DNA from: PALSA-612 sp963791225
Lineage (GTDB): Bacteria > Actinomycetota > Thermoleophilia > Gaiellales > Gaiellaceae
Length of the DNA: 64,000 bases
Reading direction: 5' to 3'
Assembly: GCA_963791225.1 (NCBI GenBank)
Contig: CAWBRV010000007.1
Location: 310,001 to 374,000, forward strand
The translations under genes and the position numbers were made by a program. The notes below the pieces were generated by a model, which saw nothing but the letters and a program-made list of their open reading frames with translations, was not told where the DNA came from and ran no database searches. Positions 1 to 10,140 of this stretch are shown piece by piece (the stretch's first letter is position 1; each line of letters starts with the position of its first letter).

Positions 1-113
1 GTCGAGCCGAGCCCGCCGTAGATCTCGGACGACGGGAAGACGAAGCCGCGCCGTCGGCACAGCGAGACGATCTTGTCCATCGTCACGAGGTCGGTCGGCG
101 GTTGCTCGGTCAT
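1..113 (-). CDS. glyQS: Glycyl-tRNA synthetase, N-terminal fragment (cut by window edge)
   Basis: Reading the minus strand from an ATG at 113 gives 37 residues before the window edge. They include the stretch MDKIVSLCRRRGFVFPSSEI followed by YGGLGS, which is the conserved N-terminus of the eukaryote/actinobacterial-type single-chain glycyl-tRNA synthetase that charges tRNA-Gly. Only the first ATP-site segment is visible. A TAACGT box lies 10 bases upstream of the ATG on the minus strand, so the transcript may be nearly leaderless. The gene is divergent from the M20 amidohydrolase, leaving only about 30 bp between the two starts. Confidence 0.9.
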   Translation of the reverse strand, partial: MTEQPPTDLVTMDKIVSLCRRRGFVFPSSEIYGGLGS

Positions 114-144
114 CGCGTGCGACACGTTAGTCAGAATCCCCCGT

Positions 145-1299
145 GTGAGCACACTGGTCTCGTCCGAGCTCGAGCAGCAGGCGATCGTCTGGCGGCGGCA
201 TCTCCACGCGCATCCAGAGCTGTCGTTCGAGGAGTACGAGACCTCGCAGTTCGTCGAGGAGACGCTGCGCTCGTTCGACGGGCTCGAGCTCGAACGTCCC
301 ACGCCGACGTCGGTCGTCGCGACGCTCCGGGGCACGCGGCCGGGTCGCGTGCTCGCTTTGCGGGCCGACCTCGACGCGCTACCGATCCAGGAGGAGAGCG
401 GCCTCGAGTTCGCGTCCACGCGGCCGGGTGTCATGCACGCCTGCGGACACGACGGGCACACGGCCATGCTGCTCGGGACGGCGAAAGCGCTCTGCGGCCG
501 GCGTGACGAGCTGGCGGGCGAGATTCGCTTCCTGTTCCAGCACGCCGAGGAGAAGCTGCCGGGCGGTGCGCGCCAGCTCGTCGATGCGGGCGTGATGGAC
601 GGCGTCGACCTCGTCGTAGGCGCCCATCTCGCGTCGATGAAGGACGTCGGCATGATCGGGTGCCCGGCCGGGCCGATGGCCGCCGCCGCCGACGTCTTCT
701 CGGCCGAGATCCGCGGCCGGGGCGGCCACGCGGCTGCGCCGCACAAGGCGCTCGACCCGATCGCCGTCGCGGCGCAGGTGATCACGAACACCCAGCACCT
801 CGTCTCGCGGACCGTCGACCCGATCGCGAGCGCCGTCGTCTCGATCACCCGCATCCATGCCGGGACGGCAGACAACATCATCCCGGAGTCGGTCGCGCTC
901 GGCGGCACCGTGCGGACGTTCGACCAGGCCGTGCGCGCGGAGGTGCGGGAGAGGCTCGAGCGCATCTTCCGCGGCGTCACGGAGGCGCACGGCGCGGCCT
1001 ACACGTTCGCGTACGAGGAGGGCTATGCGGCGGTGATCAACGACGAGCAGGCGGCGGCTACCGTCCTCGCCGCCGCCCGGGCCGAGCTCGGCGACGACGC
1101 GATCATGGACACGGAGCCGATCATGGGAGGCGAGGACTTCTCCGCCTATCTCGAGAAGGCTCCGGGCGCGTTCTTCTGGGTCGGCGCCGGCAGCGAGGAC
1201 GCTGTCTCGCACCACCACCCGCGCTTCACGATCGACGAGGCCGCCCTCCGCTCCGGCATGGCCGTCTTCGTCCGTACGGCGCTCGACTACCTGGCCTGA
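145..1299 (+). CDS. M20D family amidohydrolase / amidase
   Basis: A 384-residue zinc-dependent peptidase-family M20 amidohydrolase (relatives: hippurate hydrolase, IAA-amino acid hydrolase, N-acetyl-diaminopimelate deacetylase). Visible landmarks are HAHPELSFEEYET near the N-terminus, the metal-binding HACGHDGHTAM, the catalytic Glu pair in QHAEEKLPGGA, the dimerisation-domain RGRGGHAAAPHKA, and GGEDFSAYL and HHHPRF in the C-terminal metal site. I chose GTG 145 because the in-frame ATG at 73 would lie inside glyQS on the other strand. A CAGAAT box seven bases upstream could be its -10. The substrate cannot be read from sequence; cytoplasmic, since no signal peptide is seen. Confidence 0.88.
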   Translation: MSTLVSSELEQQAIVWRRHLHAHPELSFEEYETSQFVEETLRSFDGLELERPTPTSVVATLRGTRPGRVLALRADLDALPIQEESGLEFASTRPGVMHACGHDGHTAMLLGTAKALCGRRDELAGEIRFLFQHAEEKLPGGARQLVDAGVMDGVDLVVGAHLASMKDVGMIGCPAGPMAAAADVFSAEIRGRGGHAAAPHKALDPIAVAAQVITNTQHLVSRTVDPIASAVVSITRIHAGTADNIIPESVALGGTVRTFDQAVRAEVRERLERIFRGVTEAHGAAYTFAYEEGYAAVINDEQAAATVLAAARAELGDDAIMDTEPIMGGEDFSAYLEKAPGAFFWVGAGSEDAVSHHHPRFTIDEAALRSGMAVFVRTALDYLA

Positions 1300-1352
1300 C
1301 GGCATCCCTGGCCGGCGAGGCCACGGCCTGACGGGCGAGCGCCCATTCGCAA

Positions 1353-1464
1353 CCCCACCCAGGGAGGGGAAGAAAACCGCCCGCCACCCGCGGTGAGCGT
1401 ATCGCGCGAATGCGCTCGAGACTGTGCCGTGGGTGTGACGAAAGTGAAACTCTTTCTCCACAGC
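1353..1464 (+). repeat. Structured intergenic repeat, copy 1
   Basis: This element recurs at 17103-17213. It starts with a near-palindrome (CCCCACCC A GGGAGGGG). Next comes a GA-rich link and a 22-nt block (1380-1401) identical to the other copy, containing CACCCGCGGTGAGCG. CTGTGCCG (1422-1429) and TCCACAGC (1457-1464) follow at exactly the same spacings as in copy 2. CTGTG can pair with CACAG around an inner GAAAG/CTTTC hairpin. It lies just after the M20 gene and ends just before the start of ppsR. Function unknown. Confidence 0.7.
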
Positions 1465-1479
1465 GGTCAGAATGGGCCC

Positions 1480-2307
1480 ATGCCCGGGAAGACGCCGGTC
1501 GAGCTGCACATCATCTCGGACGCCACCGGCGAGACCGCGACCCGGCTCGTCGCTGCGCTCGAGGCGCAGTTCCCCGACCAGCCGTTCGAGGAGGTGCGCC
1601 ACCCGATGGTCGAGACGGTCGACGACCTGATGCTCGCGGTCAACCGCGCCAAGGGCCGGCCGGCGGTTCTCGTGTACACGATCGTCAAGACCGAGCTCCG
1701 CGACGCGATGCGGGCGCTCTGCCGGCAGGCGAAGCTCCACTACTGCGACATCCTCGGGCCGCCGCTCGCCTCGATCGCGAAGGTCTCGGGGATGGCTGCA
1801 CAGATGAAGCCGGGCGCGCGGCCGCCGCTCGACTCCGCCTACTTCCGGCGCATGGCGGCGATCGAGTTCGCGGTCAAGTTCGACGACGGTGTCGGCAGCG
1901 GCCTGCGCGAGTCGGACATCGTTCTCGTCGGCGTGTCCCGGACGTCGAAGACGCCGCTATCGATGTACCTCGGCTACCTCGGATACAAGACGGCGAACGT
2001 GCCGATCGTCAAGGGCATCGAGCCGCCGCCGGACCTGTTCTCGATCGACGCGTCCAAGGTGGTCGGGCTGACGATCGGGCCGGACCGGCTCGCCGAGATC
2101 CGCCGTGAGCGCGCCCGGTTGATGCGGGGCGCGCGTCAGTCGTACGCGAACATCGTCGAGATCTACGAGGAGCTCGACCAGGCGGCGGCCGTCCACCGTC
2201 GCCTCGGCTGTCCCGTCATCGACGTGACCGAGCTGTCCGTCGAGGAGACGGCGCAGCGGGTGATCCGCCTCGTCCAGAACCGCCAGGCCGGGCGGCAGGC
2301 GATATGA
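1480..2307 (+). CDS. ppsR: PPDK regulatory protein (bifunctional kinase/pyrophosphorylase, DUF299)
   Basis: 275 residues. Members of this family use ADP to phosphorylate, and phosphate to dephosphorylate, the active-site threonine of pyruvate phosphate dikinase or PEP synthase, switching it off and on. The N-terminus LHIISDATGETATRLVAA and the P-loop-like GVSRTSKTPLSMYLGYLG are diagnostic. The target enzyme is encoded 1 kb downstream (3288-5885), supporting a PPDK rather than PEP-synthase partner. I chose ATG 1480 over upstream in-frame starts because family homology begins there and a CAGAAT box lies six bases before it. The next gene overlaps by ATGA. Confidence 0.93.
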   Translation: MPGKTPVELHIISDATGETATRLVAALEAQFPDQPFEEVRHPMVETVDDLMLAVNRAKGRPAVLVYTIVKTELRDAMRALCRQAKLHYCDILGPPLASIAKVSGMAAQMKPGARPPLDSAYFRRMAAIEFAVKFDDGVGSGLRESDIVLVGVSRTSKTPLSMYLGYLGYKTANVPIVKGIEPPPDLFSIDASKVVGLTIGPDRLAEIRRERARLMRGARQSYANIVEIYEELDQAAAVHRRLGCPVIDVTELSVEETAQRVIRLVQNRQAGRQAI

Positions 2308-2549
2308 CCGATCGCACCGACGAGCTGCCGGGGTTCAACCCGGACGCGCGCAGAGCGCGAGCGAAGCGGATCCCGATCTGGCGCTGGATCCTGTGGCAGA
2401 TCGCGCTGATGCTCGGGATGCTCATCTTCTACGTCGGGCTGACGCCGGTCTGGATCGGCCTCCGCGGCGCCGCGTGGGTGGCGGAGGTCAGGTCTCGCCG
2501 GCGCCGCGCACGAAACGGTCCACCTCCGCCTGTGTCCGCAGGCGGATGA
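2304..2549 (+). CDS. Small single-pass membrane protein
   Basis: 81 residues, starting at an ATG that overlaps the ppsR stop by four bases, so probably co-translated. A basic N-terminal segment with an RRARAKR cluster precedes a hydrophobic helix (about residues 28-52, WILWQIALMLGMLIFYVGL), and the tail is Arg-rich. I do not recognise a family. Its last 62 bases overlap the 3' end of the convergent kinase gene at 2488-3009. The very basic, proline-rich tail could therefore be an accident of antisense coding in that overlap. Confidence 0.6.
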   Translation: MTDRTDELPGFNPDARRARAKRIPIWRWILWQIALMLGMLIFYVGLTPVWIGLRGAAWVAEVRSRRRRARNGPPPPVSAGG

Positions 2550-3009
2550 CCGGGTAGGCGGCCAGCTCCCGCGGGTAGCGCCGCCGCCGGCTGAAGTGCA
2601 TCCGCAGGGCGTAGCCGAGGAGAGAGTCGCGCCCCCAGAAGGCCGTGCGCCAGTGCTCCTTGTTGCCGTTCCAGAGCGTCTCGTCCTCGCGGATCCGCCG
2701 CACCGTCCGGCGGACGAGCCGCGGCATCCACACCCGTACGGGCAGGTCGATCCAGACCACCGTGTCCGCCCGCTCGAGGACGAGGTCGCCGACCTTCCTC
2801 CGGTAGCCGCCGTCGATCACCCATGCCTCGCCGGCGACGATCGGCTCGAGGGTCCGCCGCAGCTCGTCGTCCGAGATCTCCGACCAGTTCGGGCCGTGGA
2901 CGATCGCGTCGAGCTCGACGAACGGCACGCCGAGACGTTCTGCGAGCGTCCGGCCGACGGTCGTCTTGCCGCTGCCGCTCGCGCTGGCGGTGACTGCGAC
3001 GCGCCTCAT
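2488..3009 (-). CDS. P-loop nucleoside/adenylate kinase-like protein (FlaR-type)
   Basis: 173 residues with Walker A SASGSGKTTVGRTLAERLG at the N-terminus, then PFVELDAIVHGPNW and a Walker-B-like VVWIDLP. It continues with the arginine-rich lid typical of small P-loop kinases annotated as topology modulation protein or adenylate kinase-like ATPase. It would phosphorylate a small molecule using ATP; the substrate is not known for this branch. It sits opposite in strand between ppsR and ppdK. Confidence 0.75.
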   Translation of the reverse strand: MRRVAVTASASGSGKTTVGRTLAERLGVPFVELDAIVHGPNWSEISDDELRRTLEPIVAGEAWVIDGGYRRKVGDLVLERADTVVWIDLPVRVWMPRLVRRTVRRIREDETLWNGNKEHWRTAFWGRDSLLGYALRMHFSRRRRYPRELAAYPVIRLRTQAEVDRFVRGAGET

Positions 3010-3025
3010 GGGCGCGCCGCGGCCG

Positions 3026-3127
3026 CTAGAAGGACTCCGGGACCCGCGGGCCGGTGACGCCGATGACGCTGAGGCCGGCCAGAGAGCCGACGACGATGGC
3101 GAGGACGATTGGAATCAGTAACTGCAC
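3026..3127 (-). CDS. 33-residue hydrophobic peptide
   Basis: A GTG start at 3127 is preceded six bases upstream by a strong ribosome-binding site (GAAGGGAG). It opens a 33-codon frame beginning MQLLIPIVLAIVVGSLAGLS and ending GPRVPESF before TAG. The peptide is one transmembrane helix with a short polar tail. The clear Shine-Dalgarno is unusual here, where many genes look leaderless, and supports real translation. It is 16 bp upstream of the kinase start and may share its transcript. No family recognised. Confidence 0.55.
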   Translation of the reverse strand: MQLLIPIVLAIVVGSLAGLSVIGVTGPRVPESF

Positions 3128-3287
3128 GTGATTCTCCCTTCGTTGTCACGAACTGGGCAGTAATCACGGTAGCAAGAGTGTTTGACGCCGCACAAAGTCC
3201 GAACATCTCCGACTCCGGACCTTTACCGGACCGACATCCGGGAGCACGCCGATGAGTATGCCCAGCCGCTGTGGGAAACTCTGCCGC

Positions 3288-5885
<2,598 letters not shown>

Positions 5886-5896
5886 AAAGAACGACG

Positions 5897-5918
5897 CAGG
5901 GCGGCCGAAGCCGCCCTG
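5897..5918. terminator. Hairpin between convergent genes
   Basis: Perfect 9-bp stem CAGGGCGGC / GCCGCCCTG with loop CGAA, 11 bp after the ppdK stop and before the 3' end of the convergent secreted-protein gene. There is no T-tract on either strand, so it would be a hairpin-only terminator or 3'-end protector serving both genes. Confidence 0.6.
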
Positions 5919-5943
5919 GTCGCTGGTGCTCTGTCGCTGTCGA

Positions 5944-6660
5944 TCAGTTGCCGGCGCCCCGGCCGATCAGGGTCTTGTTCACGTCGATGTTGTCGAGGAC
6001 GGCGAGCCCGAAGTTGTCGGGACCCGTGTCCTGGCCCTCCTGGAACACGATGTACGCGTTCTTGATCGTGCCCGTGATCGTCTGCAGCGTCACGCCGTTC
6101 AGGTAGCCCTGAAGCGGCGACGAGCCGCCCCAGCGGAGCCGGAGCCAGCCGTTGCCGACCGTCTGCGCGTCCGGCGCGGGCGAGTTGCAGCCGACGTAGT
6201 AGACGGCGCCGTCGTGCATCTCGAGTTGGAACATCGGCGAGCCGGCGGTGCAGTGCGCGCCGCGCGTGTCGTTGACGTTCGTGCCGGGCTTGCGCAGGTC
6301 GTAACCGAGTTCTGTCGGGGTCACGCCCTTGAGATCCTTCAGCTCCACGAACGACTCGGCGTTGTTGGACGTCGGGCCGGTCTTCGCGAGCACCAGGCCC
6401 TCGTTCTTCGTGTCCATCGCGTCGCCCGTCGTGCATGCGGGGTCCGTGTAGACGCCGTTTGCAGTTGTGCTCGGATAGGTGGCGATCTTCGCGTGGGTCG
6501 GACAGCCGATGCCCGAGTTCCAGGCTGCCCCGACCAGGAACGTCTTGGCTGGATCGTACGTGCCCGCGAGGGCTACGTGGAGCTTCGTCACGACCCCATA
6601 GGCTGTGCCGGCGAGAACCAGCGTGCCCAGGGCCACGCCGGCGAGGAGCTTCTTTTTCAC
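5944..6660 (-). CDS. Secreted protein of unknown function
   Basis: 238 residues starting at GTG 6660 with a good RBS (AAGGAGT). A classical signal peptide (MKKKLLAGVALGTLVLAGTA) is followed by a mostly hydrophilic, Cys-containing exported domain (CPTHAKI, DPACTTGD, GAHCTAG, YVGCNSP) ending VNKTLIGRGAGN. Four cysteines suggest two disulfides. I do not recognise the family. Its leader carries one arm of a 9-bp inverted repeat (6678-6686) just upstream of the RBS. Confidence 0.75.
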   Translation of the reverse strand: MKKKLLAGVALGTLVLAGTAYGVVTKLHVALAGTYDPAKTFLVGAAWNSGIGCPTHAKIATYPSTTANGVYTDPACTTGDAMDTKNEGLVLAKTGPTSNNAESFVELKDLKGVTPTELGYDLRKPGTNVNDTRGAHCTAGSPMFQLEMHDGAVYYVGCNSPAPDAQTVGNGWLRLRWGGSSPLQGYLNGVTLQTITGTIKNAYIVFQEGQDTGPDNFGLAVLDNIDVNKTLIGRGAGN

Positions 6661-6866
6661 ACTTACTCCTTTTCTTCAAGTTGACCGAAGCGCATCGCTT
6701 CGCGATATAGCGGCAACCGTAGTTGCGTACGCCGAGGCCCGAAAGGACACGTTTGGGTCAACTTCGAGAGAACTCCCGGCCCGAGTGCGCCCGGCGATTC
6801 GGGTTCGCGGGCCATGTCCGGTTTGGACACTGTTGCCGGGCTGCCTGCGGCGATAGAGTCGGCGGC

Positions 6867-7361
6867 ATGAAGCGATGGGTCGTCCTCGGCGCGGCACTCG
6901 TCGCCGCCGCGGCCTTCTGCGGCTGGGCGATCGCGTCGTTGCCGCTCTTCTCCCCGCCGAAGCAGATCACGCAGTACGGGTACGTCGCGTCGGTGACCCA
7001 GAAGGGCAGGGAGTACGTCCTGCGCTTCGACCCGGCACTCTGGCTCGAGGGCCAGACGGCGAACGTCGCCGCCGCAGAGGACGGCGCGGTCAAGCCCGGT
7101 GAGGCCGTCCCGAACGACTACTGGATCCGGAACGCGGACCACAAGCTGCTCACGTACGAGCTCCCGGCCGGCACCCACGTGACCATCCTCGTGAACCTCC
7201 AGACGACCAGGGTCACCGTCGCGAAGCTCGCCCAGCTCCTGACGAGCAAGGCGGCCAAGGGCTGCTCGCCCTACGCGCTTCGACTTCCCTGCCTCCTCGG
7301 CTTCTGGCTGCGCTACTCGATCGACACGGTCAAGGCGCTGGACCAGCAGTACCAGCCCTGA
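6867..7361 (+). CDS. Secreted/anchored protein of unknown function
   Basis: 164 residues. The N-terminus MKRWVVLGAALVAAAAFCGW is a signal peptide or membrane anchor, and the rest is a soluble domain with a short CSPYALRLPC pair of cysteines near the end. I chose ATG 6867 over an upstream in-frame start because the signal sequence begins here and a TAGAGT box sits exactly seven bases before it, the leaderless arrangement repeated across this window. Divergent from the secreted protein at 5944-6660. Confidence 0.65.
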   Translation: MKRWVVLGAALVAAAAFCGWAIASLPLFSPPKQITQYGYVASVTQKGREYVLRFDPALWLEGQTANVAAAEDGAVKPGEAVPNDYWIRNADHKLLTYELPAGTHVTILVNLQTTRVTVAKLAQLLTSKAAKGCSPYALRLPCLLGFWLRYSIDTVKALDQQYQP

Positions 7362-7426
7362 GAGACCAGCGGTCCTGGGCGTAGCTCGATCCGCGGGAAA
7401 CCCGACGGCGAGGGGGATGGGCTACG

Positions 7427-7447
7427 GGGGAAACCGGCTGTTTCCCC
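7427..7447 (+). terminator. GGGGAAAC/GTTTCCCC hairpin (family A)
   Basis: Perfect 8-bp stem with loop CGGCT, 66 bp after the preceding stop codon. Related hairpins lie at 29408-29436, 33285-33307, 42182-42210 and 50178-50191. A shared 12-nt block (GGGCGTAGCTCG) at 7377-7388 precedes it by about 40 nt, as it does at 29360-29371. Confidence 0.6.
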
Positions 7448-7508
7448 GGTGCCTGGCCGGTCTATCCTGTCGCCTCCGGCCCGCAGCCGGTAGGACACAG
7501 ACGCACCC

Positions 7509-8933
7509 GTGATCTTCCCGACGACGACCTTCGCAGTCTTCTTCTCGATCGTGTTGATCGCGAGCTGGCTCCTGATGCCGCGTCCGCGGGCCTGGCGCGT
7601 GTTCATGATCGCGGCCAGCTTCGTCTTCTACGCGGACTGGGACTGGAAGTTCGTCTTCCTGCTCGCGTTCTCGATTCTCTGGAACCAGGCGATCGGGGTC
7701 GCCATCTTCCGAGCCGGGCCGCAATCGACGCGGAAGGGGCTCGTGACGCTCGGCGTCGTCGTCGACCTCGGGCTGCTCGGGTACTTCAAGTACTACGACT
7801 TCTTCGTCAGCTCGGGGCACAACCTCCTCGACTCGGTCGGCCTCGGCTTCCCGCTCGGCATCCGCTCGATCGTCCTCCCGGTCGGGATCTCCTTCTTCAC
7901 GTTCATGGCGATCAGCTACATCGTGGACATCTACCGGCGCCAGCTCGAGCCCGCCTCGCTCATGAAGTTCGGCGCCTACCTGTCCTTCTTCCCGCACCTC
8001 GTCGCCGGCCCGATCGTGCGCGGCTCCGAGCTCCTGCCGCAGCTCGAGACGCCGCGGGACCCCCGCCGCGTCGACACGAGCCGCGCCTTCTACCTGATCG
8101 GAACCGGCCTCTTCAAGAAGGTCGTGATCGCCAACTACCTGGCGGTGCACATCGTCGACCCCGTCTTCGGGGCGCCGGTGCAGCACTCGTCGCTCGAGAC
8201 CTGGGTCGCCGTCTACGGGTACGCCGTCCAGATCTACGCCGACTTCTCGGGCTACACCGACATGGCGATCGGCCTCGCGCTCCTGCTCGGCTTCAAGTTC
8301 CCGCAGAACTTCGACAGCCCGTACACCGCCGTCTCGATCCAGGACTTCTGGCGCCGCTGGCACATGACGCTGTCGCGCTGGCTCCGCGACTACGTCTACA
8401 TCCCTCTCGGCGGCAACCGTAAGGGCGAGCCGAGGACGTACCTGAACCTGATGGCGACGATGCTGATCGGCGGGCTCTGGCACGGCGCCGCCTGGTCGTT
8501 CGTGATCTGGGGCGGCCTGCAGGGCTCGTGGCTCGCGATCGGACGTTTCCGCCGCGAGCACGGGCTCGCCCAGGAGGCGACGCACGGCTGGGCGGTCTGG
8601 CGGCAGCGGATCATCACCTTCCAGCTCGTCTGCTTCGCGTGGATCTTCTTCCGCTCCGGCTCGGAGAACGGCCTCACGACGGCGTGGGAGATCATCAAGC
8701 GCCTGTTCGACAACTGGGGCACGGCGTCGCCGCTCGTGACCTCGGGCGTCGTGCTCGCGATCGTCGTCGGGATCGGGACGCAGTACCTCCCGGCGCGGAT
8801 CCCGCAGACGATCATGGCCCGCTTCTCGCAGGCGCGGGTGGCCGTCCAGATCGTCGCCCTCGCCCTCGTGCTCATGGTCTCGCATGCCATGGGCCCGCAG
8901 GGCGTCGCCCCCTTCATCTACTTCAGGTTCTAG
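7509..8933 (+). CDS. MBOAT family membrane O-acyltransferase (AlgI/DltB-like)
   Basis: 474 residues with many hydrophobic helices. The motif region WRRWHMTLSRWLRDYVYIPL, GGNRKG and then GGLWHGAAWSFVIWGGLQG carries the invariant histidines of membrane-bound O-acyltransferases such as AlgI, which move acetyl groups across the membrane onto extracellular polysaccharides or teichoic acids. The start is GTG 7509. The SGNH-hydrolase-domain protein begins six bases after the stop, the usual partner arrangement in AlgI/AlgJ-type systems. A cell-surface glycan acetylation role is inferred from this pairing. Confidence 0.9.
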   Translation: MIFPTTTFAVFFSIVLIASWLLMPRPRAWRVFMIAASFVFYADWDWKFVFLLAFSILWNQAIGVAIFRAGPQSTRKGLVTLGVVVDLGLLGYFKYYDFFVSSGHNLLDSVGLGFPLGIRSIVLPVGISFFTFMAISYIVDIYRRQLEPASLMKFGAYLSFFPHLVAGPIVRGSELLPQLETPRDPRRVDTSRAFYLIGTGLFKKVVIANYLAVHIVDPVFGAPVQHSSLETWVAVYGYAVQIYADFSGYTDMAIGLALLLGFKFPQNFDSPYTAVSIQDFWRRWHMTLSRWLRDYVYIPLGGNRKGEPRTYLNLMATMLIGGLWHGAAWSFVIWGGLQGSWLAIGRFRREHGLAQEATHGWAVWRQRIITFQLVCFAWIFFRSGSENGLTTAWEIIKRLFDNWGTASPLVTSGVVLAIVVGIGTQYLPARIPQTIMARFSQARVAVQIVALALVLMVSHAMGPQGVAPFIYFRF

Positions 8934-8939
8934 ACCTCC

Positions 8940-10106
8940 ATGGACATGCCGACCCGCACCCGCTCCTCACGCCGCCGCCGATCCGGTGACGACAACGTGC
9001 CGCGCGGCCCGCTTGCCGGCGACAACGGCTCCGGGCGAGGGCCGCGTCGGCGGCTGCACCCGGCGGGCCAGGCGATCGTGGTCGGGATCGGCGCCCTCGT
9101 CCTCGCCTCCCTCCTGAACGCGCCCGGGCTCCACAAGACGGCCGAGTCGCTCGACCCGGGCTGGAAGCGGTCGGTGGCGCTTCCGATCACCGCCCGGCTC
9201 GACACCGTCAGCCACTACACCGGGCTCGATCTCCCGCGCCGCGGCTTGAAGGCGGCGCTCGGCCGCTCGGGCGACGACGACATCGTCTCGGCGATCGTGC
9301 TTCCGCCTCCGCCCCCACCCGTGGCTCCGCAGCCTCAGCCGCCGCCCCCGAGCAAGCACCACGTCACGCCGCCGCCGCCGCACCACGTGACACCGCCTCC
9401 GCCGCCCCCGCCGAAGAAGGCGGCGTTCTCGCCGTCGCATCCGCTGAAGGTCTACATCGGCGGCGACTCGCTCGTGGTCGTGCCCGGCAACTCCCTGCTC
9501 CGCGCCATGGGGAGCAAGGTCTACAAGCCGATCGACTCGGTCGACGGGCACATCGCGACCGGGCTCGAGCGGCCGGACGTCTACAACTGGTTCGACCGCG
9601 TCAAGCAGGTGATGAAGAAGGACAAGCCGAACGTCGTCGTGGTCGCATTCGGCGCGAACGACAACCACAGCTACATGACCGGCCTGCCGAAGGGCGTCAG
9701 CATCGGCGACTTCGGCAGCAGCGAGTGGATCAAGGAGTACCGCCGCCGCGTGGCCGGGTTCATGGACACGGTCATCCGCGCCCACGGCTTCATCGTCTAC
9801 ATCGGCATGCCGATCGTGTCGAGCGTGTCCGAGTCACGGGACTTCGACCTGATCAACCGGATCATCTACCAGGAGGCGAAGAAGCGGCCGACCGGCGCGC
9901 TCTACGTCGACACCTATCTCCGCTTCGCCGACCCGAAGACGGGCGGCTACGCCGAGTACCTGCCGAACAGGGACGGCGATCTGGTCAAGGTGCGCGCGGG
10001 CGACGGCGTCCACTTCGAGCCGGCGGGCGGCGACATCATTGCCCGGCTCGTGCTGAAGGCGCTGAACGACCGCTTCGACCTGACGTCATGGAAGAAGCGC
10101 GGCTGA
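8940..10106 (+). CDS. Membrane-anchored SGNH/GDSL hydrolase-like protein (DUF459 type)
   Basis: 388 residues. An Arg-rich cytoplasmic head (about 1-45) and one transmembrane helix (VVGIGALVLASLL) are followed by an extracytoplasmic stalk with a strikingly proline- and histidine-rich linker (residues ~120-160, runs of P with KHHVTPP). The SGNH domain starts KVYIGGDSLVV (block I Ser), with AFGANDNH (block III Asn) and DGVHFEP (block V Asp-x-x-His). It begins six bases after the MBOAT gene. It probably takes or removes acyl groups on a surface polymer, as AlgJ/AlgX partners do. Confidence 0.82.
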   Translation: MDMPTRTRSSRRRRSGDDNVPRGPLAGDNGSGRGPRRRLHPAGQAIVVGIGALVLASLLNAPGLHKTAESLDPGWKRSVALPITARLDTVSHYTGLDLPRRGLKAALGRSGDDDIVSAIVLPPPPPPVAPQPQPPPPSKHHVTPPPPHHVTPPPPPPPKKAAFSPSHPLKVYIGGDSLVVVPGNSLLRAMGSKVYKPIDSVDGHIATGLERPDVYNWFDRVKQVMKKDKPNVVVVAFGANDNHSYMTGLPKGVSIGDFGSSEWIKEYRRRVAGFMDTVIRAHGFIVYIGMPIVSSVSESRDFDLINRIIYQEAKKRPTGALYVDTYLRFADPKTGGYAEYLPNRDGDLVKVRAGDGVHFEPAGGDIIARLVLKALNDRFDLTSWKKRG

Positions 10107-10140
10107 GCACGGGCTCCCCGCGCGTCAACGACGCGTCGGC

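Noticed and set aside
73..144. Longer N-terminus of the M20 amidohydrolase starting at ATG 73
   Set aside because: These codons lie inside the conserved start of glyQS on the other strand, and homology begins after GTG 145.
1457..1464. TCCACAGC resembling part of a DnaA box (also at 17206)
   Set aside because: Only five or six bases match, there is no cluster, and dnaA, dnaN and AT-rich DNA are absent, so no origin is supported.
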